Source of the DNA: Rariglobus sp.
Lineage (GTDB): Bacteria; Verrucomicrobiota; Verrucomicrobiia; Opitutales; Opitutaceae
NCBI GenBank assembly: GCA_029266495.1
Contig: JAQSWS010000010.1
Span: 1 to 61,090, forward strand
Reading direction: 5' to 3'
Length of the DNA stretch: 61,090 nucleotides
How positions within the stretch are numbered: position 1 is the stretch's first letter; each line of letters opens with the position of its first letter. The notes beneath the pieces were generated by a model that made no database searches, had not been told where the DNA came from, and worked only from the letters and a program-made list of their open reading frames with translations. Below are positions 42,070 to 50,686 of the stretch, in pieces. A program made the position numbers and the translations under genes.

Positions 42070-43253
42070 CACGTGCGCTTTATAGATGGGTGACTTGGCC
42101 GGCGTTGGTTGTGCTGGCCCTTTCATGCGCTCGGGCCGAGCAGACACCGGCGGTTACAACCGCATCGAGCCCCGAGCCAGCACCGCGGGTGTTTTATACC
42201 AAGAAGGGCCAATTTGAGATCATCGTGCGTGACGTTGCCGATGCGCAGCCGGCGCTGGCTCTTGGGCGGACGGTGTGGGACGCCCTGGCCCGGCCGCTGG
42301 GTCTGCCGGCGAACGGGTTTCCCCAGCCGGTGACCGTGCGGCTGGTGCCGGCGGATCAATGGACCGAGCCGTCGCTGTTCACCGTGACCCTTGAGCCGCC
42401 GGGGTGGGTGAGCGTGCGGGTAAGGTGGTCCAGCGATGTCGATCCGGTGATCGTGCGGAGGGCGTTTGTCCAGGGATTGATCCTGCGGCAGGCCGCAGCC
42501 TGGCACGGTGTCGGGCCGAAGCTCACGGTGCCCCTGTGGCTGGAGCATGCGTGCACGGCGTTGAGCCTGGTGAGGGAGCGGCCGGCCATGCTGGACGCTT
42601 ATCAGCAGGAGTCGGCGTCGATCCCGTCGCCGCCACCCCTGCGCGCGCTGCTGTTATGGGAACGCGGGGCGGTGGAGTCGCGTGGTTGGGAGCTGGCGTC
42701 GCTCTGGTTGTTGTTGCAACTGCAGGCCGAGGCGACGGACGCATCCTGGTGGGGCGGTTGGGTGCGCGGAGTGGTCGGAGGGGCCTCGCCCGCGGATACG
42801 CTGCCACAATCTTATAAAGGGTTGTGGACGGATGGATCGACGATGGAGCTGTGGTGGCAGGTGGGGTTTCATCATCAGCGGAGGGTGCGCACGCTTCCGG
42901 TCATGACGCTGGATGCCTCGCGTGCCTGGCTGGCCGACCGCAGCCGGTGGCTGGCCGGACGCGAAGGGCGTGAGGTCGTGCTGTCGCTTGAAGAGCTGCA
43001 ACGGTTGAGGCAGGAGCCTTGGGTGCGCGAAGAGCTGGCCGCGCGCTTAAGCCAGACGCAGTCCATTCTGGGGGTGATTCATCCGTTTTATGCGAACGCG
43101 GCGATCTCGATCGGCCGGCTTTATGAGGCGGCGCTGAAAGGAAACGAAAAACAATTCCAGCTGGCGCGCGCCGATTTTGAACGGGATGCGATCGACGGAC
43201 GGGAGCTTGAGGACACGGTGAACGCGATCCTCAACACGGCGCCGCGGAGGTAG
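42066..43253 (+). CDS. Secreted protein of unknown function, peptidase-MA-like in outline
   Basis: A 395-residue protein beginning at GTG 42066, overlapping the previous stop (GTGA). A signal peptide (WPALVVLALSCARAE) is clear; a cysteine near its end could make it a lipoprotein but the lipobox is poor. The body recalls gluzincin-like proteins of the peptidase MA type (FVQGLILRQAAAWHG, then VPLWLEHACTALSLV), but the zinc-binding HExxH is absent, so it would be inactive or unrelated. The C-terminus is helical. Probably a partner of the membrane-anchored protein just upstream. Confidence 0.5.
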   Translation: MTRALYRWVTWPALVVLALSCARAEQTPAVTTASSPEPAPRVFYTKKGQFEIIVRDVADAQPALALGRTVWDALARPLGLPANGFPQPVTVRLVPADQWTEPSLFTVTLEPPGWVSVRVRWSSDVDPVIVRRAFVQGLILRQAAAWHGVGPKLTVPLWLEHACTALSLVRERPAMLDAYQQESASIPSPPPLRALLLWERGAVESRGWELASLWLLLQLQAEATDASWWGGWVRGVVGGASPADTLPQSYKGLWTDGSTMELWWQVGFHHQRRVRTLPVMTLDASRAWLADRSRWLAGREGREVVLSLEELQRLRQEPWVREELAARLSQTQSILGVIHPFYANAAISIGRLYEAALKGNEKQFQLARADFERDAIDGRELEDTVNAILNTAPRR

Positions 43254-43266
43254 CGGGAGCGGGGAA

Positions 43267-43289
43267 ACGCGGCAGGCAGGATGCCGCGT
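43267..43289. terminator. Hairpin between convergent genes
   Basis: A perfect 8-base stem (ACGCGGCA / TGCCGCGT) with a 7-base loop between the gene ending at 43253 and the convergent DRTGG gene ending at 43306. No T tract, so termination efficiency is uncertain. Confidence 0.5.
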
Positions 43290-43305
43290 CTGCGTTGCGA
43301 GGCGC

Positions 43306-44478
43306 TCAGACCTTGGCCAGCAGGTTCTTCAAATCGACGTGGCTGGTGATCAGATTTTTGATGATCGGGATCTTGTCGGTATCCTGGGGCTGGGTCTTCA
43401 CGGTCATGCGATTGATCGTGGAGGTGACCGTGTAGCTTTCGCCCTTGGCGGCGATGACCGGGATGTCGGTCTGGGCGAGGAGTTCGGCGAGCTTGGGGTG
43501 CGGCTGGATGTCATTCGTGAGAATGAGGCCGGAAATGGTGCTGCCGCCGGAAAGCCGGGCGCTGGAGACGGCGGCGAGGATGATGTCGTCGCGATCGCCG
43601 GGGGTGATGATCAGGGTGCCGGGCGTGAGGTAATCGACGATGCCTTTCGCGGTCATTGCGCCGACGATGACGCGGAGGACGCGTTGCTTGGCGCCGCCTT
43701 TGCGGCCGTTGAGCCACTGGCCGTCGATGTCCTCGGCGATTTGCGTGAGGTTGGGTGCGGAGAGCATTTTCTCGACGGGCAGGACGCCGAGGAGCGGCAC
43801 GCCGAGGCGCTGGAGGCCGAGGCCGCCGTATTCGCGGACGACGTCGATCTTGTCGGGTTCGACCTTGTTGAGGATGGCGCCGATCACCTCGACGCCGGCT
43901 TTGTCGAAGAGGGCCTTGTTGAGCGCGATCTCATCGACGGGGCGGCCGATGCCGCCGGTGCACACGAGGATGACGGGCGCCTTGAGCAGCTTGGCCACGC
44001 TGGCGTTGGAAAGATCGAAGACGGAGCCGACGCCGGCATGGCCGGTGCCTTCAATGAGGGTGAAATCCTTTTCCCAGGAAACGCGGTCGAAGGCGCGGCA
44101 GATTTTGTCCTTCAACTCGGGAAGGAGCTGGCCGGGGTTTTTGAGATAACGACGCGTGAAGGTGGCGTCGATCGTGACCGGGCTCATGCTCTGGATCGGC
44201 ACGCGCACGTCGTAAATCGTGTCGAGGAGGAAGGAGTCTTCGTCGACCTGGGTGCCCTGCACATCAACGAAGCGCTGACCGACGGGCTTGATGAAACCGA
44301 CGCGCGGATAAATCGATTGAAGGGCGGCGAAGAGGCCAAGGCAGGTGGTGGTCTTGCCGTCGTTCATGCGCGTCGCGGCGACGAACACGCGTTTCGTTTC
44401 CCGATTGGTCGGGCCGGGCAGCAAGGGCAGGGGCGGCTGGAGGAAGGGGTTTTGCGAAACGGAATCGGGCGAGGGCAT
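43306..44478 (-). CDS. P-loop/DRTGG-domain protein (detached N-terminal part of phosphate acetyltransferase)
   Basis: A 390-residue protein with a dethiobiotin-synthetase-like P-loop domain (VFVAATRMNDGKTTTCLGLF near residue 30; VILVCTGGIGRPVDEIALN) and a DRTGG-type domain after about residue 225 (RVLRVIVGAMTAKGIVDYL, then IITPGDRDDIILAA). In long Pta enzymes these two domains precede the catalytic PTA_PTB domain and influence oligomerisation and regulation. Here the catalytic part is a separate gene 49 bases upstream on the same strand, so the two proteins probably form one complex. Confidence 0.82.
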   Translation of the reverse strand: MPSPDSVSQNPFLQPPLPLLPGPTNRETKRVFVAATRMNDGKTTTCLGLFAALQSIYPRVGFIKPVGQRFVDVQGTQVDEDSFLLDTIYDVRVPIQSMSPVTIDATFTRRYLKNPGQLLPELKDKICRAFDRVSWEKDFTLIEGTGHAGVGSVFDLSNASVAKLLKAPVILVCTGGIGRPVDEIALNKALFDKAGVEVIGAILNKVEPDKIDVVREYGGLGLQRLGVPLLGVLPVEKMLSAPNLTQIAEDIDGQWLNGRKGGAKQRVLRVIVGAMTAKGIVDYLTPGTLIITPGDRDDIILAAVSSARLSGGSTISGLILTNDIQPHPKLAELLAQTDIPVIAAKGESYTVTSTINRMTVKTQPQDTDKIPIIKNLITSHVDLKNLLAKV

Positions 44479-44527
44479 GATGATGCGTTAAGGAAGGGAG
44501 AAGCGCGCAGCAGTCGGGAGAAGAGGC

Positions 44528-45559
44528 TCAGGCGGAGCCGAAGAGCAGGCGCCGGTCGATCGCCTGGCAGCCGACGATGGCGGCGGCGCCGAAGACGTCG
44601 TGGGCGCTGGCACCGCGGCTGATTTCGGCGGCGGGCTTGGTGAGGCCGGTGAGGATCTGACCGTAGGCATTGGCGCCGGCGAGGTGGTGAACGAGTTTGA
44701 AGGCAATGTTGCCCGAGTTGAGGTCGGGGAACACGAGGACGTTGGCCTTGCCGGCGACGGAGCTGGTGACGCCTTTCATGTCGGCGACGACCGTGTCGAG
44801 CGCGGCGTCGACCTGGAGTTCGCCGTCGATCTCAAGGTCGAGGAAGGAGGCGCGGGCCTTGGCGCGGGCGAGTTCGGTCGCCTGGCGGACCTTGACGAGC
44901 GAGGGATGATTGGACGCGCTTTTGGAGGCGTAGCTGAGCATGGCGACGCGGGGTGTTTCGCCGGTGAGGTGGCGGGCGATCATCGCGGTGGAGATGGCGA
45001 TATCGCTGAGCTGCTCGGCGGTGGGCTCCGGGATGACGCCGCAGTCCGCGAGGAAGAGGGAGCCGTCGCTGCCCACTTTTTTCTCGTCGAAATCGAGGAC
45101 GATGAGCGACGAGGCGGTCTGGACATGCTCGAAGCGCGGGACGATCTGGAAAATCGGGCGGAGTCCGCTGGCGGCGCTCGCAGTGGCACCGGAGATGAGC
45201 GCATCGGCCTGGCCGGTGACGAGCATCATGGTGGCGTAGTAGCTCGTGTTTTTGAGCGCTTCGCGGGCTTCGGTGCTGCGCAGGCCCTTGATGCGGCGGA
45301 TCTGCTCGAGTTGGACGGCGAGGGCTTCGAAGTCTTCGCTGCGCTCGGGTTCGATGATGCGCATCCCCTGGAGATTGACGTCCAGCTTGGCGGCGGCGGC
45401 CTTGATGGTGGCGCGGTCGCCGAGGAGAATGGGCACGCCCATGCGGCGGGTCACCCATTGGCGGGCGGCCTGGAGAATGCGGGGATCGCCGCCTTCAGGG
45501 AAAACGATGCGCTTGGGGTGGCGCTGGAGTTTTTCAACGAGCTTAGGAACGATGGGCAT
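44528..45559 (-). CDS. pta: Phosphate acetyltransferase, catalytic domain
   Basis: A 343-residue PTA_PTB-domain protein from ATG 45559, the usual length of stand-alone Pta. Recognisable stretches are RIVFPEGGDPRILQAARQWV, GQADALISGATASAASGLRP, IVLDFDEKKVGSDGSLFLAD, LSYASKSASNHPSLVK, and VFPDLNSGNIAFKLVHHLAG. It interconverts acetyl-CoA and acetyl phosphate. No ackA lies in the window. The following gene supplies the regulatory domains found fused to Pta elsewhere. Confidence 0.92.
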   Translation of the reverse strand: MPIVPKLVEKLQRHPKRIVFPEGGDPRILQAARQWVTRRMGVPILLGDRATIKAAAAKLDVNLQGMRIIEPERSEDFEALAVQLEQIRRIKGLRSTEAREALKNTSYYATMMLVTGQADALISGATASAASGLRPIFQIVPRFEHVQTASSLIVLDFDEKKVGSDGSLFLADCGVIPEPTAEQLSDIAISTAMIARHLTGETPRVAMLSYASKSASNHPSLVKVRQATELARAKARASFLDLEIDGELQVDAALDTVVADMKGVTSSVAGKANVLVFPDLNSGNIAFKLVHHLAGANAYGQILTGLTKPAAEISRGASAHDVFGAAAIVGCQAIDRRLLFGSA

Positions 45560-45658
45560 AGGGGATTGGCGAAATTGTCGTTCCAACTTAGCAGCGTCAA
45601 TGCCGGTTCCGGGTAAAGAACTTGCTAACCCGGAGGCCCCCTCAGAAAAACGGCGCGC

Positions 45659-47248
45659 GTGTCCAAGAACCTGAAACACATCGGCATCGTGGCGTCGGCG
45701 ACTTTGTTGTCGCGCGTGCTCGGGCTGGGGCGCGACATCCTGACGACGGCGGTGTTCGGCGCGAGTGCGCTCAATTCCGCGTTTGTGACGGCGTTTACGC
45801 TGCCGAATTTATTCAGGCGCCTGCTGGGCGAGGGCGCGCTGACGGCGGCGCTGGTGCCGACGCTGCACGAGGAGATGGCACGCACGCGTCGCGAAGGGGC
45901 GTTTGTATTGGTGAGCCAGGTGGCGAGCTGGCTGCTGGTTGTAACCGTGTCGGTGGTGCTCGTTTCCATGCTCGCCTTGAGCCAGGCGGCGAGGCTGGCG
46001 GAGTCGGCGGTGGCGTGGGGCGTTTCGGAAAGCACGGCGCAACGCTGGATCCAGGGTGCCGACCTGGCGGTAGTGCTTTTTCCTTACATGATTTTTGTGT
46101 GTCTCGCGGCGGCGTTCAGCGCGACGCTGCAGACGTTGAACCGGTTTCTGGAACCCGCGCTGTCGCCGATCTGGCTGAACGTGTCGATGATCACGCTGCT
46201 GGCGGGGGCGGCGTATCTTGGTTGGGCCGACGGACGCGAGGAGGCGATGCGGTGGCTGTGCGCGGGCGTATTGCTCGGCGGTTTTTTGCAGATGGCGGTG
46301 CCGGCGGCGGCATTGATGCGCGAAGGCTGGCGTCCGCGCTTCGATTTGGGGGCGGGCGACGCCTTGCGGGGCATCGTGCGGTTGATGGTGCCGACGCTGT
46401 TCGGGTCGGCGATTTATCTGGTGAACATGGCGGTGTCGCGACTGGTGGGTCTTTCGCTGAACGATGCGGCCGCCTCGGTGCTGAACCTGGCGACGCGGTT
46501 GATGGAACTGCCGATCGGGGTGTTTGCGGTGGCGGTCTCGACGGTGGTGTTTCCGCTGATCGCGAAGTATGCGTCGCAGGGGGATCACACGAATCTGGTC
46601 GCATCCTACCGGAAGGGCATGCGGCTCATCCTTGTCATCAACACGCCGGCGGCGGTGGGTCTGGCGGTGTTGGCCGAGCCGATCATCCGGCTGCTGTTTC
46701 AGCGCGGGGCGTTCACGGCGGAGGACACGCGGTTGATGATCCCGATTCTGGCGGTGTTTGCGCTGGGGCTGCCGTTTTTTTCCTTTGTGAACCTGGTGTT
46801 GCGGGCGTTCTACGCGCAGAAAGACACGTCGACGCCGGTGCGCGCGGCATTCCTGAGTTTTCTGATCAATCTGGGATTGAGCCTGGTGTTGATGGGGCCG
46901 CTGTCGACGGTGGGCCTGGCGATTGCGAGCAATGTGGCGGTCGTGGTGCAGGCGTGGTATCTGCAGGTGCATCTTGCCCGCAAGCAACCGGCGATGGCGT
47001 TCCATCATCTGGCGTGGGACACCGCCAAAGTCGTGCTGGCAAGCCTGGCGATGGGGGCGGTGGTGTCGGCGGGCTGGTGGTGCCGGGGACTGGCGCGGGA
47101 GGGCAAATTTATCGATGTTGTGGCACTTGCGCTGCTGATTGGCGGCGGTGTGGTGCTTTATGCGGGGCTGGCGTGGGTATTCAAAATTGAAGGACGCGAG
47201 GACATCGTCGCATTGCTGCGCCGGCGTCTGAACGCACGGGCAAAATGA
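45659..47248 (+). CDS. murJ: Lipid II flippase MurJ
   Basis: A 529-residue MOP-superfamily flippase with about 14 helices, starting at GTG 45659. Family stretches: SRVLGLGRDILTTAVFGASA, AFTLPNLFRRLLGEGALTAA, and later PIIRLLFQRGAFTAEDTRLM and LRAFYAQKDTSTPVRAAF. It moves lipid II across the inner membrane for peptidoglycan synthesis. No strong ribosome site is close to the GTG. The stop overlaps the SBF transporter start in ATGA, an unusual partner for murJ. Confidence 0.94.
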   Translation: MSKNLKHIGIVASATLLSRVLGLGRDILTTAVFGASALNSAFVTAFTLPNLFRRLLGEGALTAALVPTLHEEMARTRREGAFVLVSQVASWLLVVTVSVVLVSMLALSQAARLAESAVAWGVSESTAQRWIQGADLAVVLFPYMIFVCLAAAFSATLQTLNRFLEPALSPIWLNVSMITLLAGAAYLGWADGREEAMRWLCAGVLLGGFLQMAVPAAALMREGWRPRFDLGAGDALRGIVRLMVPTLFGSAIYLVNMAVSRLVGLSLNDAAASVLNLATRLMELPIGVFAVAVSTVVFPLIAKYASQGDHTNLVASYRKGMRLILVINTPAAVGLAVLAEPIIRLLFQRGAFTAEDTRLMIPILAVFALGLPFFSFVNLVLRAFYAQKDTSTPVRAAFLSFLINLGLSLVLMGPLSTVGLAIASNVAVVVQAWYLQVHLARKQPAMAFHHLAWDTAKVVLASLAMGAVVSAGWWCRGLAREGKFIDVVALALLIGGGVVLYAGLAWVFKIEGREDIVALLRRRLNARAK

Positions 47249-48228
47249 AACTGAAGTTCGACTGGTTTCTGGCGGGGATGGTGGTGGCGGTGGGGCTGGC
47301 CTGGGCATTTCCGGAGGCGGGTGCACCGGGCGGCTGGCTGCATCCGGAGCTGGTCAACAAGTGCGGGGTCGCGTTGATTTTTTTTCTGAACGGCCTGTCG
47401 CTTTCATTCGCTGCGATGAAGACGGGGGCGCTGCGCTGGCCGGTGCATGTAGTGGTGCAGACGACGACCTTTGTGGTTTTTCCGCTGGCGGGGCTCGTGT
47501 TGATGATGATTCCGGGACGATGGCTCGCGCCGGAACTGGCTATCGGGTTCTTTTATTTGTGCGCGGTGCCCTCGACGGTGTCTTCGTCGGTGGTGATGAC
47601 GGCGGCGGCGCGTGGCAACGTGCCGGTGGCGGTGTTCAATGCGACGCTGTCGAGTGTGATCGGGATTTTCGCGACTCCGCTGCTGGTCGGCTGGCGGTTG
47701 CAGGCGGGAGGCGCCGGGATGCCGCTGGGCGGGGTGATCCTCGATCTGGTGTTGTGGCTGTTGCTGCCGCTGGTGCTCGGCCAGTTGGCGCGCCCATGGC
47801 TGACGGAATGGGCTTGGAAAAACAAGGCGCTGATCAACCGCGTCGATCGCGGCACGATCCTGTTCATCATCTATACGTCGTTTTGCGATTCGATCATGCG
47901 GGGCATCTGGTCGGGCAAAGGCGAGGCGGTGATCATCGGCGCGCTGGGTTCGCTGGGTCTCTTTTGCGTGATTTTTTATTTCACGACCGCGGTGTCCAGG
48001 GCGGCGGGATTCAATGCCGGGGACCGGATCGCGGCGATTTTTTGCGGTTCGAAAAAGTCCATCGCGTCGGGGGTGCCGATGGCGCAGTTGATTTTTGCAG
48101 GTGATCCGCGTTTGGGGCTGATCCTGCTGCCATTGATGCTCTATCATCCCTTGCAGTTGATCATCTGCGGTGTGCTGGCGGGGCGCTGGGGGCGGCGCTT
48201 GGGGGACGATTCCCGAGAGACGGCTTGA
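47245..48228 (+). CDS. SBF-like (bile acid:sodium symporter fold) transporter
   Basis: A 327-residue polytopic protein with about ten helices, of the SBF/YfeH-like type. Family segments: CGVALIFFLNGLSLSFAAMK, PLAGLVLMMIPGRWLAPELA, FFYLCAVPSTVSSSVVMTAA, FNATLSSVIGIFATPLLVGW and FCGSKKSIASGVPMAQLIF. These transport organic anions with sodium or protons; substrate unknown. Translation is coupled to murJ by a four-base overlap. Confidence 0.88.
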   Translation: MKLKFDWFLAGMVVAVGLAWAFPEAGAPGGWLHPELVNKCGVALIFFLNGLSLSFAAMKTGALRWPVHVVVQTTTFVVFPLAGLVLMMIPGRWLAPELAIGFFYLCAVPSTVSSSVVMTAAARGNVPVAVFNATLSSVIGIFATPLLVGWRLQAGGAGMPLGGVILDLVLWLLLPLVLGQLARPWLTEWAWKNKALINRVDRGTILFIIYTSFCDSIMRGIWSGKGEAVIIGALGSLGLFCVIFYFTTAVSRAAGFNAGDRIAAIFCGSKKSIASGVPMAQLIFAGDPRLGLILLPLMLYHPLQLIICGVLAGRWGRRLGDDSRETA

Positions 48229-48258
48229 TCTTGGCCCGTGCGTAAGCAAGTTGCACGC

Positions 48259-48873
48259 ATGGGCAGAACCAGTGATGCCAGCGAACGTTTGATGACCGCC
48301 GCCCTCGACCTGATGTGGGAGGAGAGCTACGGCGCGGTCACGATCGACGACATCTGCCAGCGGGCGAAGGTCAAAAAGGGCAGCTTTTACTACTTCTACG
48401 AATCGAAGTCGGACCTCGCGGTGGCCGCGCTGGAACGCAGTGCGCAGGCGCAGCAGGTAATCTGGGACGAGCAATTCTCACCGTCCAAACCGCCGCTGGA
48501 CCGCATTCGAGCGCGTTGCGATTACACCTATGCGAAGCAAGCCGACATCAAGGCTCGCACGGGCAAGGTCCTGGGATGCCCGTTGTGTGCGGTCGGTTCC
48601 GAGATCTGCAACCAGGACGAGCGTATCCGTTCCAAAATACAACAGATCCTGGCGCGCAACACGAAGTATTGGGAGTCGGCCATCCGTGACGCGCAGGCGC
48701 TGGGATTGATCGGGCCGGGCGACCCGGCGGCCAAGGCCCGCTGCGTGCTGGCGTATTACGAGGGAATGATTACGCAGGCCCGCATTCATAACGACGCGGA
48801 AATCCTGCGAGGTCTCGGCGATCAGGTGCTGGCCCATCTTCATGCGAAGCGTCCCGAGGCGCAGCCAGCCTGA
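48259..48873 (+). CDS. TetR/AcrR-family regulator
   Basis: A 204-residue repressor-type protein from ATG 48259; a GTG at 48238 in frame would add seven residues. The N-terminal helix-turn-helix is clear (TAALDLMWEESYGAVTIDDI, then CQRAKVKKGSFYYFYESKSD). The ligand domain has two conserved-looking cysteines in VLGCPLCAVGSEICNQ, as in TetR members controlling reductases. It is followed by an old yellow enzyme gene on the same strand, 63 bases away, a common target pairing, so self and oye control is likely. Confidence 0.9.
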   Translation: MGRTSDASERLMTAALDLMWEESYGAVTIDDICQRAKVKKGSFYYFYESKSDLAVAALERSAQAQQVIWDEQFSPSKPPLDRIRARCDYTYAKQADIKARTGKVLGCPLCAVGSEICNQDERIRSKIQQILARNTKYWESAIRDAQALGLIGPGDPAAKARCVLAYYEGMITQARIHNDAEILRGLGDQVLAHLHAKRPEAQPA

Positions 48874-48936
48874 CCGGGCCTTTTTTTTGGGGAAAATCGG
48901 CGGGCGGTCCTTGTTGGGGCGGAATCTTGAATTAGC

Positions 48937-50007
48937 ATGGGAGCCATGTCCCTGCTTCACACTCCATTGCGCGCGGGCGCGTTTCATCTTCCCAATCGTA
49001 TCGTCATGGCTCCGCTCACGCGCTGCCGTGCGGGTGCCGGTCGCGTGCCGACCGCGCTGATGGCGGAGTATTACCGCCAGCGGGCCGCGGCGGGATTGAT
49101 CCTGTCGGAGGCCACGGCGGTTGATCCGATGGGAGTGGGTTATCCGGACACGCCTGGCATTTGGTCGCGTGAGCAAGTCGAGGGATGGAAGCGGGTCACC
49201 CGGGCCGTGCATGAGTCCGGAGGCCGGATTGTGCTGCAGCTTTGGCATGTCGGACGGATCTCGCATCCCATTTATTTGAACGGGGCCCTGCCGGTTGCGC
49301 CGAGCGCGATCGCGGCCTCGGGGCATGTGAGTTTGGTGCGCCCGCAACAACCCTACCCCGTGCCGCGTGCGTTGGAGCGCGCGGAGATTGCGGGCGTGAT
49401 CGAGGCTTACCGACGTGGCGCCCGGAACGCGCAGGAGGCCGGTTTCGATGGCGTGGAATTGCATGGGGCGAACGGTTATTTGCTCGATCAGTTTTTGCAG
49501 GATGGCACGAACCGGCGCACGGATGATTACGGCGGTCCGGTGGAAAATCGCGCGCGACTGATGCTCGAGGCCGTGGATGCGGCGGTGGGCGTCTGGGGGG
49601 CGGAGCGGGTCGGTCTGCACCTTGCGCCACGGGGCGACAGTCACGACATGAAGGATTCCGACCCCGCGGCGACCTTTGGTTACGTTGCCCGCGAGGCGGG
49701 ACGGCGCGGACTGGCTTTTCTATGTGTGCGCGAAGGTCTGGTGGAGCCCCGGTTGGGGCCGACGCTGAAGAAGGCGTTTGGCGGGGTCTACATCGCCAAC
49801 CAAGGGTTCACGGCGGAGAGCGCGGAAGCGGAGCTGGCCGGAGGTCACGCCGATGCGGTGGCGTGGGGAAAGCTTTTTATCGCCAATCCCGACCTGCCGG
49901 AGCGTTTCCGCCTGGGTGCGACCTTAAATGAGCCGGAGAGCGGAACGTTTTATGGAGGATCGGAGGCGGGCTACACGGACTATCCGGCACTGGCTGGCGC
50001 CAGTTGA
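48937..50007 (+). CDS. Old yellow enzyme-family flavin oxidoreductase (NemA-like alkene reductase)
   Basis: A 356-residue FMN-dependent TIM-barrel reductase. Motifs: RIVMAPLTRCRA for the flavin site, VLQLWHVGRISHP, the substrate-binding pair in GVELHGANGYLLDQFLQDGT, NRRTDDYGGPVENRARLMLE, and the C-terminal FYGGSEAGYTDYP. Family members reduce activated alkenes and nitro compounds with NADPH and are commonly induced by electrophile-sensing TetR repressors, such as the gene just upstream. A second ATG at 48946 is an alternative start. Confidence 0.93.
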   Translation: MGAMSLLHTPLRAGAFHLPNRIVMAPLTRCRAGAGRVPTALMAEYYRQRAAAGLILSEATAVDPMGVGYPDTPGIWSREQVEGWKRVTRAVHESGGRIVLQLWHVGRISHPIYLNGALPVAPSAIAASGHVSLVRPQQPYPVPRALERAEIAGVIEAYRRGARNAQEAGFDGVELHGANGYLLDQFLQDGTNRRTDDYGGPVENRARLMLEAVDAAVGVWGAERVGLHLAPRGDSHDMKDSDPAATFGYVAREAGRRGLAFLCVREGLVEPRLGPTLKKAFGGVYIANQGFTAESAEAELAGGHADAVAWGKLFIANPDLPERFRLGATLNEPESGTFYGGSEAGYTDYPALAGAS

Positions 50008-50027
50008 GGCTGATCCGTCGGACGTGA

Positions 50028-50594
50028 CTATGCGAAGACGGCGGCGCGTTCGGCATCCGTGAGTTCGCGCCATGAGCCTGGCGCGAGGGTGCCGAGCGCG
50101 AGGGAACCGATGCGGGCGCGCATGAGGCGCAGCGTCGGATGGCCGACGGCCGCGGTCATGCGCCGGACCTGCCGGTTTTTGCCCTCGATCAGTTCGATGG
50201 AGAGCCAGGAGTCGGTCACGGTTTTTCTAAAACGAATCGGAGGATCGCGAGGGGGCAGGGAAGGCGGTGGGTCGAGACGGCGTGCCTGGGCGGGCAGTGT
50301 TTTGTAACCGCCGATCGTCACGCCTTGGGCGAGTTGCGCGAGCGCGTGATCGGAAGGGAGGCCTTCGACCTGCACCCAGTATTCACGGCGGTGGGCGTAT
50401 TTGGGATCGAGCAGGCGGGAATTGAGCCCGGGCTCATCGCCGAGAAGGAGCAGCCCCTCGGAATCGGCATCCAGCCGGCCGAGTGCATAGACATTCTTGG
50501 GAAGGCGAAAATCCGCGAGGGTGCGCCAGGCGGAACCCGGTTCGGGCGTGAACTGGGAAAGCACCCCATAAGGCTTGTGAAACGCAAGAAACAC
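50028..50594 (-). CDS. 23S rRNA pseudouridine synthase, RluE type
   Basis: A 188-residue RsuA-family enzyme without the N-terminal S4 domain, as in RluE. The catalytic aspartate is D42 in YALGRLDADSEGLLLLGDE; further motifs are FHKPYGVLSQFTPE, YWVQVEGLPSD and IEGKNRQVRRMTAAVGHPTL. RluE modifies one uridine of 23S rRNA in Escherichia coli. Divergent from the MDR oxidoreductase by 92 bases. Confidence 0.9.
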   Translation of the reverse strand: MFLAFHKPYGVLSQFTPEPGSAWRTLADFRLPKNVYALGRLDADSEGLLLLGDEPGLNSRLLDPKYAHRREYWVQVEGLPSDHALAQLAQGVTIGGYKTLPAQARRLDPPPSLPPRDPPIRFRKTVTDSWLSIELIEGKNRQVRRMTAAVGHPTLRLMRARIGSLALGTLAPGSWRELTDAERAAVFA

Positions 50595-50686
50595 GTGGCG
50601 AACTAAACATAAAGACGGCGCCGCGAAAGGGCGGAATTTGAGGAATTTTTTGGCGTCTCCACAATTTTGAGTTAGGCTTTTGCTCT

